39,283 nucleotides of DNA from Dongia_B sp035539075 (GTDB taxonomy: Bacteria; Pseudomonadota; Alphaproteobacteria; Dongiales; Dongiaceae), in contig DATLJB010000097.1 in assembly GCA_035539075.1 (NCBI GenBank), positions 1 through 39,283 on the forward strand, written 5' to 3'. Shown here in pieces: positions 22,378-30,172 of the stretch. The number at the start of each line of letters is the position of its first letter. Positions within the stretch are counted from its first letter, which is position 1. The notes beneath the pieces were generated by a model. That model was not told the DNA's origin. It worked only from the letters and a program-made list of their open reading frames with translations, and made no database searches. A program made the position numbers and the translations under genes.

Positions 22378-22738
22378 TGCATATCCCCCGTCAGCAGCGA
22401 AACAGTCAGGTCGCCAACTTCTTGAGATCGCTGAGAATGATCCGATGGTTGACAGACACGCGCTGACGGCTGCCGCCAATTCCATTCAAGCGCCGGCAAT
22501 TCTGAGGGACTACATTGCTCCGATTAGTTGCTGCCGACTTGACCTGGATCAAGCCGGCAGCCTTCTTTTTTCAGGAACAACGCGCCTCGACGGCCTCATT
22601 TCGTGGCTGCCGAGGCGAGCAACCCGCTCCGTGTCTGGTTGAGCGAGACACGATCAGAGGAACGCTGGGCGAACCTCCTCCAGCAATTCAGCTGCCAGCC
22701 CCGTGTCACCTCCACCGCAAAGGAAGGCTGGCATGCCG
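22378..22738. other. Intergenic region upstream of the beta-glucosidase unit
   Basis: A 361-bp gap between the 3-prime end of the hydroxybutyrate dehydrogenase gene and the beta-glucosidase start. The only clear structure is the extended FNR-like dyad at 22531-22560. No supported gene. Confidence 0.5.
22531..22560. promoter_or_regulatory. Extended dyad containing an FNR/FixK-like box
   Basis: Core TTGACCTGGATCAA (22539-22552) fits TTGAY-N4-ATCAA. It is embedded in a longer dyad with 12-base arms CTGCCGACTTGA and TCAAGCCGGCAG (one mismatch). It lies 162 bases upstream of the beta-glucosidase ATG. CCTTCTTTTTT follows on the plus strand, so a plus-strand terminator is an alternative reading, but no plus-strand gene precedes it. 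Confidence 0.45.
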
Positions 22739-23521
22739 TTACTGGGCGGTCCAGGCTCCGTCAACTGCGATTGCGGTGCCGGTAATCTGGTCGGCAGAGG
22801 TCGAGCAAAGAAACGCCACGGTTCCACCGAGCTGCCCTGGCGTCACAAAGGCCCGCGATGGCTGCTTTTCGCCGAGAAGCGCTGCGGCCGCGTCATCGCG
22901 GCTGATGCCGCGTTGAGCCGCCATGTTGAGGATCTGCTTCTCTACCAGCGGGGTCAGGACCCAGCCCGGGCAGACTGCGTTGACGGTAACGCCGGTACCC
23001 GCAGTCTCCAAGCCTACCACCTTGGTCAGCCCGACAACGCCGTGCTTGGCGGCCACATAGGCGACTTTATGCGCCGAGCCGACCAATCCATGGGCCGAGG
23101 CGATGTTGATGATACGCCCCCAGCCTTGCTTCTTCATATGGGGAACGGCAGCAGCCGCACCGTGAAACGCAGCCGACAAGTTGATCGCCAGGATCGCATC
23201 CCACTTCTCGTGCGGAAAATCCTCGACCGCGGCTGTAAACTGGATACCGGCATTGTTCACAAGGATATCGATGCGCCCGAGCTTTTGAACCGTGGTCGCA
23301 ACCAGGCCACGCACCGCTTCTCCCTCTGACATATCCGCGCCGTCGTAAAGAACGCGGACACCATGCTCACTTGCGATACCAGAGCGCACCGCCTCGATCT
23401 CATCCGGCTTTCCAAAGCCATTCAGCATGATATCTGCGCCCTGACCCGCCAACGCCCTGGCGATGCCGAGGCCGATACCGCTTGTCGAGCCGGTGACGAC
23501 GGCAACCTTACCTTTCAACAT
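22739..23521 (-). CDS. bdhA: 3-hydroxybutyrate dehydrogenase (SDR)
   Basis: A 260-residue classical short-chain dehydrogenase closely matching D-3-hydroxybutyrate dehydrogenases, which interconvert 3-hydroxybutyrate and acetoacetate with NAD. The cofactor loop is VVTGSTSGIGLGIARAL (8-24), with NNAG near 89. The catalytic Ser/Tyr/Lys lie in INIASAHGLVGSAHKVAYVAAKHG. The late VNAVCPGWVLTPLVEKQI is typical of this enzyme. It is the last gene of a minus-strand operon with acetoacetate decarboxylase and a patatin-like lipase, 54 bases behind the latter. The set points to breakdown of polyhydroxybutyrate or ketone-body use. Confidence 0.92.
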   Translation of the reverse strand: MLKGKVAVVTGSTSGIGLGIARALAGQGADIMLNGFGKPDEIEAVRSGIASEHGVRVLYDGADMSEGEAVRGLVATTVQKLGRIDILVNNAGIQFTAAVEDFPHEKWDAILAINLSAAFHGAAAAVPHMKKQGWGRIINIASAHGLVGSAHKVAYVAAKHGVVGLTKVVGLETAGTGVTVNAVCPGWVLTPLVEKQILNMAAQRGISRDDAAAALLGEKQPSRAFVTPGQLGGTVAFLCSTSADQITGTAIAVDGAWTAQ

Positions 23522-23575
23522 GATCTCTTCCTTTGTGATGATATGCGCAGGACATGACGTAGCCTTGTGGTTCGC

Positions 23576-24763
23576 CTATGCGCCGCCGGCTTCGCGATGA
23601 ATGTCGTGCGTGACGATCCCGATCTCAGCTGCCGGCCGGTCCAGGCGACGCGGATCGGCCAGGGTGCGACGGATGTCCTCAAGGCCGCCCTGCCAGTGCT
23701 CGCGCATCGCCTCCAGGCCGAATTCATAGTCCTTCGAATGCCCCTCGAAGGCCTTGGACTGATAGATCAAATGGACAATGTTGTGGGCGCGATGGCAGGC
23801 AAGATCGGCAAGCGCCTTGACGTCCGGTTCCTCTCTTGCGTCCGCGGGTAACTTTTCGATCAATTGCTGCAGAGCTTGCCGCATCTTCTGCATCTGGAGC
23901 ATATGCGTGGTAATGGCGCGCGTCCGACTGGAGTATTGAATCTCCTTCTGTCGGCTTGCCACCTCCATCAAGTCGTATGGCAGCCGGCCCTTCGCCGACC
24001 ACAGATCGACCTGGAAGGTCAAAGTGTCACGTCGGGGCTCGCTCGATAGAACGCGTGAGAGGGGCGTGTTCGAGACCATGCCACCGTCCCAATAGTATTC
24101 GCCGTCGATCTCCACCGCCGGAAAGCCGGGAGGCAGCGCCCCTGACGCCATGAAGTGTTCCGCCCGCAGGCGTTGCTTCGCCGTGTCGAAATAGACAAGG
24201 TTGCCGCAGCGGATATTGACCGCCCCTACGCTTACCCTGATGTCGCCGGAATTCAGCAGCTTGAAATCGACCAGCCGCTCCAAGGTGTCGCGCAATGGGG
24301 CGGTGTCGTAGAAGCTGGTGGCGGTGTCGCCCGCGAACAACGACAAGAATGGCGGCGGGAAGCGAGGCTTGAAGAATCCCGTTTGCCCGATGAGCAGAGC
24401 CCGCATGGCCGCCGCGACGTTATGAGCGGAGCGCAAGTTCATCGTGAACGGCAGATTGCCCATGAACCCTTCGGGCGCCGACCATTTCAATGGCACCGCG
24501 CAGATCGTTTCCCAGAAATCACGGAGCCGTTCGACCCGCTGGGATTCCGGTGAACCCGCGATCACCGCAGCATTCAGCGCTCCGATCGAGATACCCGCCA
24601 GCCAGTTCGGCCGGATTCCGGCCTCATGAAGTCCCTCATAGACGCCGGCTTGATATGCACCCAATGCGCCGCCGCCCTGCAGCACCAGCGCGACCACGTC
24701 ATAGGGCAGCGTGCCGACCCGACCGGTGGCCTCGACCAGTTCCTTTCGGTTCAATCGGCGCAT
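23576..24763 (-). CDS. Patatin-like phospholipase (DUF3734-type)
   Basis: A 395-residue patatin-family lipid acyl hydrolase. The oxyanion loop is LVLQGGGALGAYQAGVYEG (26-44). The nucleophile is Ser59 in GISIGALNA and the dyad Asp is Asp226 in YYWDGGMVSNTPL. The C-terminal part (about 250-390) is the extra helical region often called DUF3734. The ATG at 24763 follows GGGAGG and lies one base after the stop of acetoacetate decarboxylase (TGAAATG), so translation is coupled. It may release fatty or hydroxy acids feeding the neighbouring dehydrogenase and decarboxylase. A role on polyhydroxybutyrate granules is possible but unproven. Confidence 0.9.
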   Translation of the reverse strand: MRRLNRKELVEATGRVGTLPYDVVALVLQGGGALGAYQAGVYEGLHEAGIRPNWLAGISIGALNAAVIAGSPESQRVERLRDFWETICAVPLKWSAPEGFMGNLPFTMNLRSAHNVAAAMRALLIGQTGFFKPRFPPPFLSLFAGDTATSFYDTAPLRDTLERLVDFKLLNSGDIRVSVGAVNIRCGNLVYFDTAKQRLRAEHFMASGALPPGFPAVEIDGEYYWDGGMVSNTPLSRVLSSEPRRDTLTFQVDLWSAKGRLPYDLMEVASRQKEIQYSSRTRAITTHMLQMQKMRQALQQLIEKLPADAREEPDVKALADLACHRAHNIVHLIYQSKAFEGHSKDYEFGLEAMREHWQGGLEDIRRTLADPRRLDRPAAEIGIVTHDIHREAGGA

Positions 24764-24764
24764 T

Positions 24765-25514
24765 TCAATCCTCCCGGATGTCAAGGTAGTCATGCACAAC
24801 GGTGCCGAGACCAAGCGTCAGGTCGGCGATGACATGCTTGGCGGATATCACCTCCAGCACAGGCAGATCAGCGACCGTCGCCAAGGCATGCGGGCTGAGT
24901 TGCAGCGCCGACGGGCCGGTCCAGGCGCCTTTCACCGTCACATCCTCGAGGTGATAGCGCACCAGTTCACAGACCCGTGGGCTGCCGTCGACATGAGGAA
25001 TCACCTTGAGGAGGAAATTCGGCGTGCCGAGCCCTCTGGCCTCGGCAGCAAGGTCAAGGGTGCGATGCTTGTATCCCATGGTGCCGGTGGCGATACGGAC
25101 CGATCCGTAATTCAACGTACCCACCAGCGTATCGGTCTCCACCGCGAGGCTCGGCTGCGCGAGCTTTTTGGGAAAGCCCCAAAGCTCTCGGCCGGCAGCG
25201 ATCGGCGGATGATCGTTGAGGAACATCTGGTGGGTGTAACTGCCGGCTTGGCCATGGTAGCAGACGGGGATCACCTGGCCGCTCTCCGTGTAATCGCCAA
25301 AGCCGGTCGAATCCGGCATGCGGATGAATTCGTAATTGACCACCGGCTCCGCGACCTCCAGCGGTTCCGGCACGACCCGGCGCAAGGCGCCGGGATCTGT
25401 CCGGTAGCGGATAATGAAGTATTCCCGGTCCACGAAGCGATATGGTCCCGGTGGAAAAGCGGGGCTGCTTGGCGGCATGGCGAAGGCGCTGTTGCGCAGC
25501 GTGAATTGATCCAT
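24765..25514 (-). CDS. adc: Acetoacetate decarboxylase
   Basis: A 249-residue acetoacetate decarboxylase, converting acetoacetate to acetone and carbon dioxide. The Schiff-base lysine region RELWGFPKKLAQP (109-121) contains the adjacent lysines at 116-117. Other family segments include YFIIRYRTDPGALRRVVPEP (32-51) and the Tyr/His-rich VCYHGQAGSYTHQMFLND. The protein is cytosolic. It is preceded by GAGGACC and by the SDR gene with a 30-base gap, and followed almost without gap by the patatin gene. Together with 3-hydroxybutyrate dehydrogenase it forms a route from 3-hydroxybutyrate to acetone. Confidence 0.92.
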   Translation of the reverse strand: MDQFTLRNSAFAMPPSSPAFPPGPYRFVDREYFIIRYRTDPGALRRVVPEPLEVAEPVVNYEFIRMPDSTGFGDYTESGQVIPVCYHGQAGSYTHQMFLNDHPPIAAGRELWGFPKKLAQPSLAVETDTLVGTLNYGSVRIATGTMGYKHRTLDLAAEARGLGTPNFLLKVIPHVDGSPRVCELVRYHLEDVTVKGAWTGPSALQLSPHALATVADLPVLEVISAKHVIADLTLGLGTVVHDYLDIRED

Positions 25515-25544
25515 GTTACCGGTCCTCGTTTGATGACTTAGGCT

Positions 25545-26297
25545 CTATGCAAGCTCAAAACCGCCATCGACAGTGATCACCTGTCCGGTGACCCAGTCCG
25601 AGGCGGGATCGGCAAGAGAGACGATCCAGCGTGCGACCTCCTCAGGATAGCCGCGGCGCTTGAGGGGAATCTGTTCGCGCTCGCGTTCCTTGACTGCCTC
25701 CGCCTGATCCGGAGACAGCCCCATCATTTCCGTCAGCGCGCCGGATTCCGTAGGTCCCGCCGCGACCGCATTCACCCGGACGCCGAATGATGCCAGCTCG
25801 AGCGCCCAGCAGCGCGTCAGGTGTTCGAGCGCAGCCTTGCTGGCGGCGTAATGGGACAGCCCTTCGATCGGCTTGTGGCCAAGCGTGCTCGAGATATTGA
25901 CGATGGCCCCCTTCGTCGCCGCCAGATAGGGAAGCGCTGCCGCCGCGAGAAGGCTGGGGCCCAGCACATTGACGGCAAAGATGCCGATAATTTTTTCAGC
26001 CGTCGCCTCCGCCATCGGCAGGATGACCCCCGCCCCGGCATTATTGATCAGGATGTCCACCCGCCCCCAGGTATTGAGCGTCTCATTGACCGTGCGTGCC
26101 GCATCGGCAGGTACAGAAGCGTCCGCCGTCAAGCTGGCGATATTTGGATAGCCGCCGACTGCATCCTTGAGCGGCCCCGCGCGGCGTCCGGTGATGATGA
26201 CCTTGGCGCCCTGCTCCGCAAAGCTGTGAGCAGCGGCACGGCCGATACCGGAACTTCCCCCGGTAACGATCACGACCTTGTCCCTGAATCCAACCAT
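25545..26297 (-). CDS. SDR family oxidoreductase
   Basis: A 250-residue classical short-chain dehydrogenase/reductase. Cofactor loop VIVTGGSSGIGRAAAHSF, NNAGAG near residue 83, catalytic Ser in NISSTLGH, and Tyr/Lys in LSHYAASKAALEH. The C terminus VTGQVITVDGGFELA is a typical SDR end. The ATG at 26297 directly precedes the fold. A GTG at 26312 overlapping the cupin stop (GTGA) is the alternative and would add five residues. The substrate is not evident. It sits in the middle of the six-gene operon. Confidence 0.87.
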   Translation of the reverse strand: MVGFRDKVVIVTGGSSGIGRAAAHSFAEQGAKVIITGRRAGPLKDAVGGYPNIASLTADASVPADAARTVNETLNTWGRVDILINNAGAGVILPMAEATAEKIIGIFAVNVLGPSLLAAAALPYLAATKGAIVNISSTLGHKPIEGLSHYAASKAALEHLTRCWALELASFGVRVNAVAAGPTESGALTEMMGLSPDQAEAVKEREREQIPLKRRGYPEEVARWIVSLADPASDWVTGQVITVDGGFELA

Positions 26298-26308
26298 AAT
26301 GTCTGAAC

Positions 26309-26728
26309 TCACTGCTGGTCGTCGGTGACGAGCTTGGTGTCGTTCGTATCGACAACGAATACAGCCAGGAGCCTGGCCGGCTTGGTGTCGCTGTCGTTCA
26401 TGCTGACGGCGTGATGGTCACCAGGCCTTTCGGCAAAGCTCTCGCCGGCCTGGTACACTGTCACCGGGCCGTCATTGACTTGGCTCCGGATCGCGCCTTC
26501 CAGGACTGTCGCGTAAATGAAAGCGGAACGCGGATGCGTGTGCGCCGGCGAAGCGCCGCCGGGAGCGTATTCAACGAGCACGCCCCTCATGCTCTTGCCA
26601 GGCACGTTCGGCAGCGCTTGGTCGAAGACGACAGTCACCTTGGCCCTGTTGACGGGCAGGTCATCGGCTGAAGCCTGGGTCAGAGCGAGGGCTGCGAGAG
26701 CGATCCCGCAGAAAAGCCGCGTTAACAT
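26309..26728 (-). CDS. Exported cupin-domain protein
   Basis: A 139-residue protein with a Sec signal peptide (cleavage near TQASA) and one cupin domain. Metal-site motif 1 is GGASPAHTHPRSAFIYATVLEG with two histidines, and motif 2 is PGDHHAVSMN. The ATG at 26728 follows AGGAGAACAG at good spacing; a longer frame to 26800 lacks this and has no signal peptide in place. A periplasmic small-molecule-binding or oxidoreductase role is possible. It lies 32 bases after the NmrA-like gene. Confidence 0.85.
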   Translation of the reverse strand: MLTRLFCGIALAALALTQASADDLPVNRAKVTVVFDQALPNVPGKSMRGVLVEYAPGGASPAHTHPRSAFIYATVLEGAIRSQVNDGPVTVYQAGESFAERPGDHHAVSMNDSDTKPARLLAVFVVDTNDTKLVTDDQQ

Positions 26729-26760
26729 TTCTGTTCTCCTTGGCAGATGCTTGAGGTGGT

Positions 26761-27525
26761 TCAATGGCCCGGCTGCTGCGCCAGCGCCTTCTCCAGCCAC
26801 ATCTCGAAAGACGTGGAACCGATTTGCGGATGCTCCCCGGGGGTAAGGGATTTGTCGTTCAGTTCGATGCCGAAATAGCGCGCATGAACGTCGGCGACCA
26901 CCTTGCGCGGATCGCCCTTGGCGCGAAGATACCGACGGACGAGCTCGTCGAGGCTGAACCGCTCCGGGCCGGCCAGCTCTATGATGCCGTTCAACGGCGC
27001 CACTGATGCCGCTTTCGCAACCAGCGCTGCCACGTCGTCGGATGCAACCGGCTGGATATGGGCGGGCGAGAGCCGGACGGTGTCACCCTCTGTCGAGGCC
27101 TGCGCGACGCCATCAAGAAATTCGAAAAACTGGGTTGCCCGAATGATCGTGTAAGGGATTCCCGATGTCTTGATCAGTCCTTCCTGGGCGAGTTTCGCGC
27201 GGAAATAGCCGCCTTGCGACGTACGATCCGTCCCGACGACGGAGAGAGCGATGTGATGCCGCACACCGGCGGCGCCCTCGGCCGCAAGCAGGTTGCGACC
27301 TGACGCCGTAAAAAAGGCCATCACCGCCTCATCCTCGAATGAGGGCGCATTTGCCACATCCATGACGATCTGCGCACCCGCAAGCGCCTCGGCCAGACCT
27401 TCCCCGGTGACGGTGTTGACGCCCCTACTCGGCGATGCCGCAATCACCTCATGGCCCTTCAGACGCAAATTCGCGACGACCTTGGTGCCGATAAGGCCGG
27501 TTCCGCCGATGACTACGATCTTCAT
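26761..27525 (-). CDS. NmrA-like NAD(P)-binding protein (atypical SDR)
   Basis: A 254-residue atypical short-chain dehydrogenase. It starts MKIVVIGGTGLIGTKVVANL, the NAD(P)-binding GGTGxxG loop. The rest (for example SGIPYTIIRATQFFEFLDGV and the C-terminal LAGPERFSLDELVRRYL) matches NmrA/quinone-reductase-like proteins such as YtfG relatives. The ATG at 27525 follows GGAGGAG. As the first gene of the minus-strand operon it is divergent from the winged-helix/TPR regulator, the expected controller. It may sense redox through cofactor binding or reduce a quinone or aldehyde; not decided. Confidence 0.87.
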   Translation of the reverse strand: MKIVVIGGTGLIGTKVVANLRLKGHEVIAASPSRGVNTVTGEGLAEALAGAQIVMDVANAPSFEDEAVMAFFTASGRNLLAAEGAAGVRHHIALSVVGTDRTSQGGYFRAKLAQEGLIKTSGIPYTIIRATQFFEFLDGVAQASTEGDTVRLSPAHIQPVASDDVAALVAKAASVAPLNGIIELAGPERFSLDELVRRYLRAKGDPRKVVADVHARYFGIELNDKSLTPGEHPQIGSTSFEMWLEKALAQQPGH

Positions 27526-27570
27526 GATTGCTCCTCCAACCGGGTTGATGGCGGAAGGATGAAGGATTGC

Positions 27571-27622
27571 GTCCGAAAAGGCTTTTTCCTGACGTCCAAA
27601 TTGCCTTGATTTGTTGTCCAAA
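27571..27622. promoter_or_regulatory. Three direct repeats GTCC(R)AAA, candidate winged-helix regulator sites
   Basis: GTCCGAAA at 27571, GTCCAAA at 27594 and GTCCAAA at 27616, spaced 23 and 22 bases, about two helical turns. Direct repeats on one face of the helix are the usual target of OmpR/PhoB-type winged helices, the domain carried by the regulator at 27754. They lie 46-97 bases upstream of the NmrA-like ATG. Confidence 0.5.
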
Positions 27623-27696
27623 GGAACGGCCGTGCCCCCGGCCTCCCTTGAAGAGACGCTGCCGGCGCCCATCTCGCCGATAACGCTTTCCCTTCA

Positions 27697-27711
27697 ATCA
27701 TACGATATGAT
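27697..27711. promoter_or_regulatory. Inverted repeat upstream of the winged-helix regulator
   Basis: Perfect arms ATCATA and TATGAT around CGA, 43 bases before the GTG start. Possible autoregulatory site or promoter element. Confidence 0.35.
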
Positions 27712-27753
27712 GTACTTGCGCTATGGCGCAGGCCTGTACCATGGAGCGCATTG

Positions 27754-29322
27754 GTGAGATTGACGTTCGAAGGTCACATATTGGACCAGGACCGCCGGGA
27801 GCTATGCCGCGGAACGGAACCCGTTGCGGTTGGACCGCAGGTATTCGATCTGCTCGCATATCTTTTGCGGAACCGCGAGCGTGTCGTCACCAAAGATGAC
27901 CTTATCCAGGCGGTATGGGGCGGCCGGATCATCTCGGAATCCACCCTGACCAGTCATATCAATTCCGTCCGCAAGGCGATCGGCGATACCGGAGGGGAAC
28001 AACGCCTGGTCCGCACGGTCGCGCGCAAGGGCTATCGGTTTGTGGGTGAGGTGCATGAAGCCAATGCATCAGCGCTAAATGCCTCCGCGGGAGCCGGGAA
28101 ACCACTTATTCAGGCGCCGGCTCTTCCCGACAGGCCATCGATCGTTGTTCTGCCTTTTCTAAATCTCAGCGGCGACCCGAGCCAGGAGTATTTCGTCGAC
28201 GGCGTGGTGGAGGACATCATCGCCGCCATGTCGCGCATGAGTTCCCTGCTCGTCATCGCGCGGAACTCCAGCTTCACCTATAAGGGCCGAGCCGTCGACG
28301 TAAAGGACGTTGGCCGGGAATTGGGTGTGCGTTACGTGGTCGAGGGTAGCCTACGCAAATCCGCCAACCGGGTGCGGATCACCGGTCAGCTCGTCGATGC
28401 CGCCACCGGCGGGAATCTGTGGTCGGAGCGTTTCGAAGGTGAGGTCGACGATATCTTCGAGCTGCAGGATAAGCTGGCGATGGATGTCGTAGGCGCGATT
28501 GCCCCGCAGTTGGAGCGCGCCGAAATCGAGCGAGCCAGGAACAAGCCGGCCGGAAGCCTCGACGCATATGACTACTATCTTCGGGCCATGGCGCATCTGC
28601 ATCGTGGAACCGGCAGTGCCGTCGATGCAGCGCTGCCTTTGTTCTACAACGCCATCGAGCTCGATCAAGAATATGCACCGGCTTACGCCATGGCTAGCTG
28701 GTGTTATTTCTGGCGCAAGGTCAATGGCGGGATGGGGGATCGCGCACAGGAGATCGCCGAAGGCATACGCTTGGCCCGCCGTGCCGTCGAGTTGGGCAAG
28801 GACCATCCGGTTGCCCTTGCGCGCGCAGGCCATGCCATTGCCCATCTCACCGGCGATCTCGATACGGGCATCGCTTTGCTGGATCGGGCGAGGATGCTCA
28901 ATCCCAATCTGGCCGCAGCCTGGTTCCTCGGCGGCTTCCTTCGAACCTGGCGCGGTGATTCCGACGAGGCCATCGCTTATTTTGTCCAGGCGATGCGCCT
29001 CAGCCCGCTGGATCTTGAAACCTATCGCATGCAGGCGGGGATTGCCGCGGCACATCTGTTCGCCGGCCGCTTTGATGAAGCATCAACCTGGGCCGAGAAA
29101 GCGTTCCGTGATTTTCCGAGCTTTCTGATGGCGGTAGCCATCATCGCGGCCAGCCACGCGCTCGGCGGGCGCGACGACGAAGCGCAACGGGCGGTACAGC
29201 ACCTCCGCCGTCTGGGCCCCGCTCTCCGTGTCTCCAGCCTTGGCGATTGGCTTCCGATCCGCCGGCCGCAGGATCTGGCCGTTTTTTCGGAAGGCTTGCG
29301 GCGAGCCGGCCTGCCGGCATGA
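27754..29322 (+). CDS. Winged-helix (OmpR/CadC-type) regulator with FlgO/TolB-like and TPR domains
   Basis: A 522-residue protein. The DNA-binding winged helix covers about 1-100 (RERVVTKDDLIQAVWGGRII, then VARKGYRFVGEV). A domain like the TolB N-terminal or FlgO fold follows (about 130-245, SIVVLPFLNLSGDPSQEYF and VRYVVEGSLRKSANRVRIT). A TPR solenoid (about 270-500) completes it. This architecture occurs in CadC-like and adenylate-cyclase-like regulators of Alphaproteobacteria; here no transmembrane helix is seen, so it is cytosolic. The GTG at 27754 is chosen because GGAG lies seven bases before it; a TTG one codon earlier is possible. It is divergent from the six-gene operon. Confidence 0.87.
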   Translation: MRLTFEGHILDQDRRELCRGTEPVAVGPQVFDLLAYLLRNRERVVTKDDLIQAVWGGRIISESTLTSHINSVRKAIGDTGGEQRLVRTVARKGYRFVGEVHEANASALNASAGAGKPLIQAPALPDRPSIVVLPFLNLSGDPSQEYFVDGVVEDIIAAMSRMSSLLVIARNSSFTYKGRAVDVKDVGRELGVRYVVEGSLRKSANRVRITGQLVDAATGGNLWSERFEGEVDDIFELQDKLAMDVVGAIAPQLERAEIERARNKPAGSLDAYDYYLRAMAHLHRGTGSAVDAALPLFYNAIELDQEYAPAYAMASWCYFWRKVNGGMGDRAQEIAEGIRLARRAVELGKDHPVALARAGHAIAHLTGDLDTGIALLDRARMLNPNLAAAWFLGGFLRTWRGDSDEAIAYFVQAMRLSPLDLETYRMQAGIAAAHLFAGRFDEASTWAEKAFRDFPSFLMAVAIIAASHALGGRDDEAQRAVQHLRRLGPALRVSSLGDWLPIRRPQDLAVFSEGLRRAGLPA

Positions 29323-29527
29323 GGGCAGGCGGCGGACGCGCTGCCGACGAGCCCGGCCCATTGCCTGACCCAGAAAATTGCATCGGCCCCGCAGCACCCA
29401 GGGCGAGCGGTGAGGCTGGTCGGCATAATCTGCGAGGAAATGCGAGTTCCAAGCCCGGCTTGGTGGAACTATAAGGCCGCTGCGCCTTTCATTCTGCCAG
29501 CGACACCAAGCGAGGCTGGGAAACGAC

Positions 29528-30100
29528 ATGCGCCTTCCACTCCTTCACCAAGCGGACATGACGACGGAGCAACGTCAGGCATATGACGACATGCGGCATG
29601 GTATCGAGACGAACTTCAAGGGCTTCAAGGCAATCGATCCGGTGGGAAATCTGATAGGTCCCTGGAACCCCTGGCTTCGGTTTCCCCAGTTCGGGAAGCC
29701 GGTCTGGGAACTGGTTAAAGCGCTCTCGTCCCGGCCAAAATTGCCGAAGCAGATCCGTGAGATCGCTATCCTGGTCACCGGGGCGAAATTCAAAGCCGCC
29801 TATGAAATATATGCGCATGTCCTTGTCGCAGAATTGCGTGGCATCTCCGATGACAAGATCGCAACGATCGTCGCCGGAGAGCGACCCAGCGATCTCTCGC
29901 GGGAGGAAGCCGTCGCCTACGACATGGCATCCGCCCTGGTTTCCGGCGGTACTCTCCCAGCCCTCACCTACAAGCAATCGATTGATCACTTCGGCGAGGA
30001 AGGCACTGCGGAGCTGATCAACCTCGTCGGCCTCTATTGCATGGTTTCGGTTACCTTGAATGGCTTCGATGTGCCGGTGCCCGACGGCGACGCAGACTAG
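29528..30100 (+). CDS. Carboxymuconolactone-decarboxylase-family protein without redox cysteines
   Basis: A 190-residue protein of the CMD/AhpD-like superfamily. The core helix EIAILVTGAKFKAAYEIYAH (78-97) is at the family's active-site position, but the Cys-x-x-Cys-x3-His of AhpD reads K-A-A-Y-E-I-Y-A-H, so only the His remains and no alkylhydroperoxidase activity is expected. It has the general form of gamma-carboxymuconolactone decarboxylase relatives. Cytosolic. It lies 72 bases before the PoxB gene on the same strand and may be co-transcribed. Confidence 0.85.
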   Translation: MRLPLLHQADMTTEQRQAYDDMRHGIETNFKGFKAIDPVGNLIGPWNPWLRFPQFGKPVWELVKALSSRPKLPKQIREIAILVTGAKFKAAYEIYAHVLVAELRGISDDKIATIVAGERPSDLSREEAVAYDMASALVSGGTLPALTYKQSIDHFGEEGTAELINLVGLYCMVSVTLNGFDVPVPDGDAD

Positions 30101-30172
30101 CGCATCGGCCGTTCACCTGCGCGGCACGAGGTCAGAGAGACGTCCCGCAATCTCCGCATGACAGAGGGCAAG

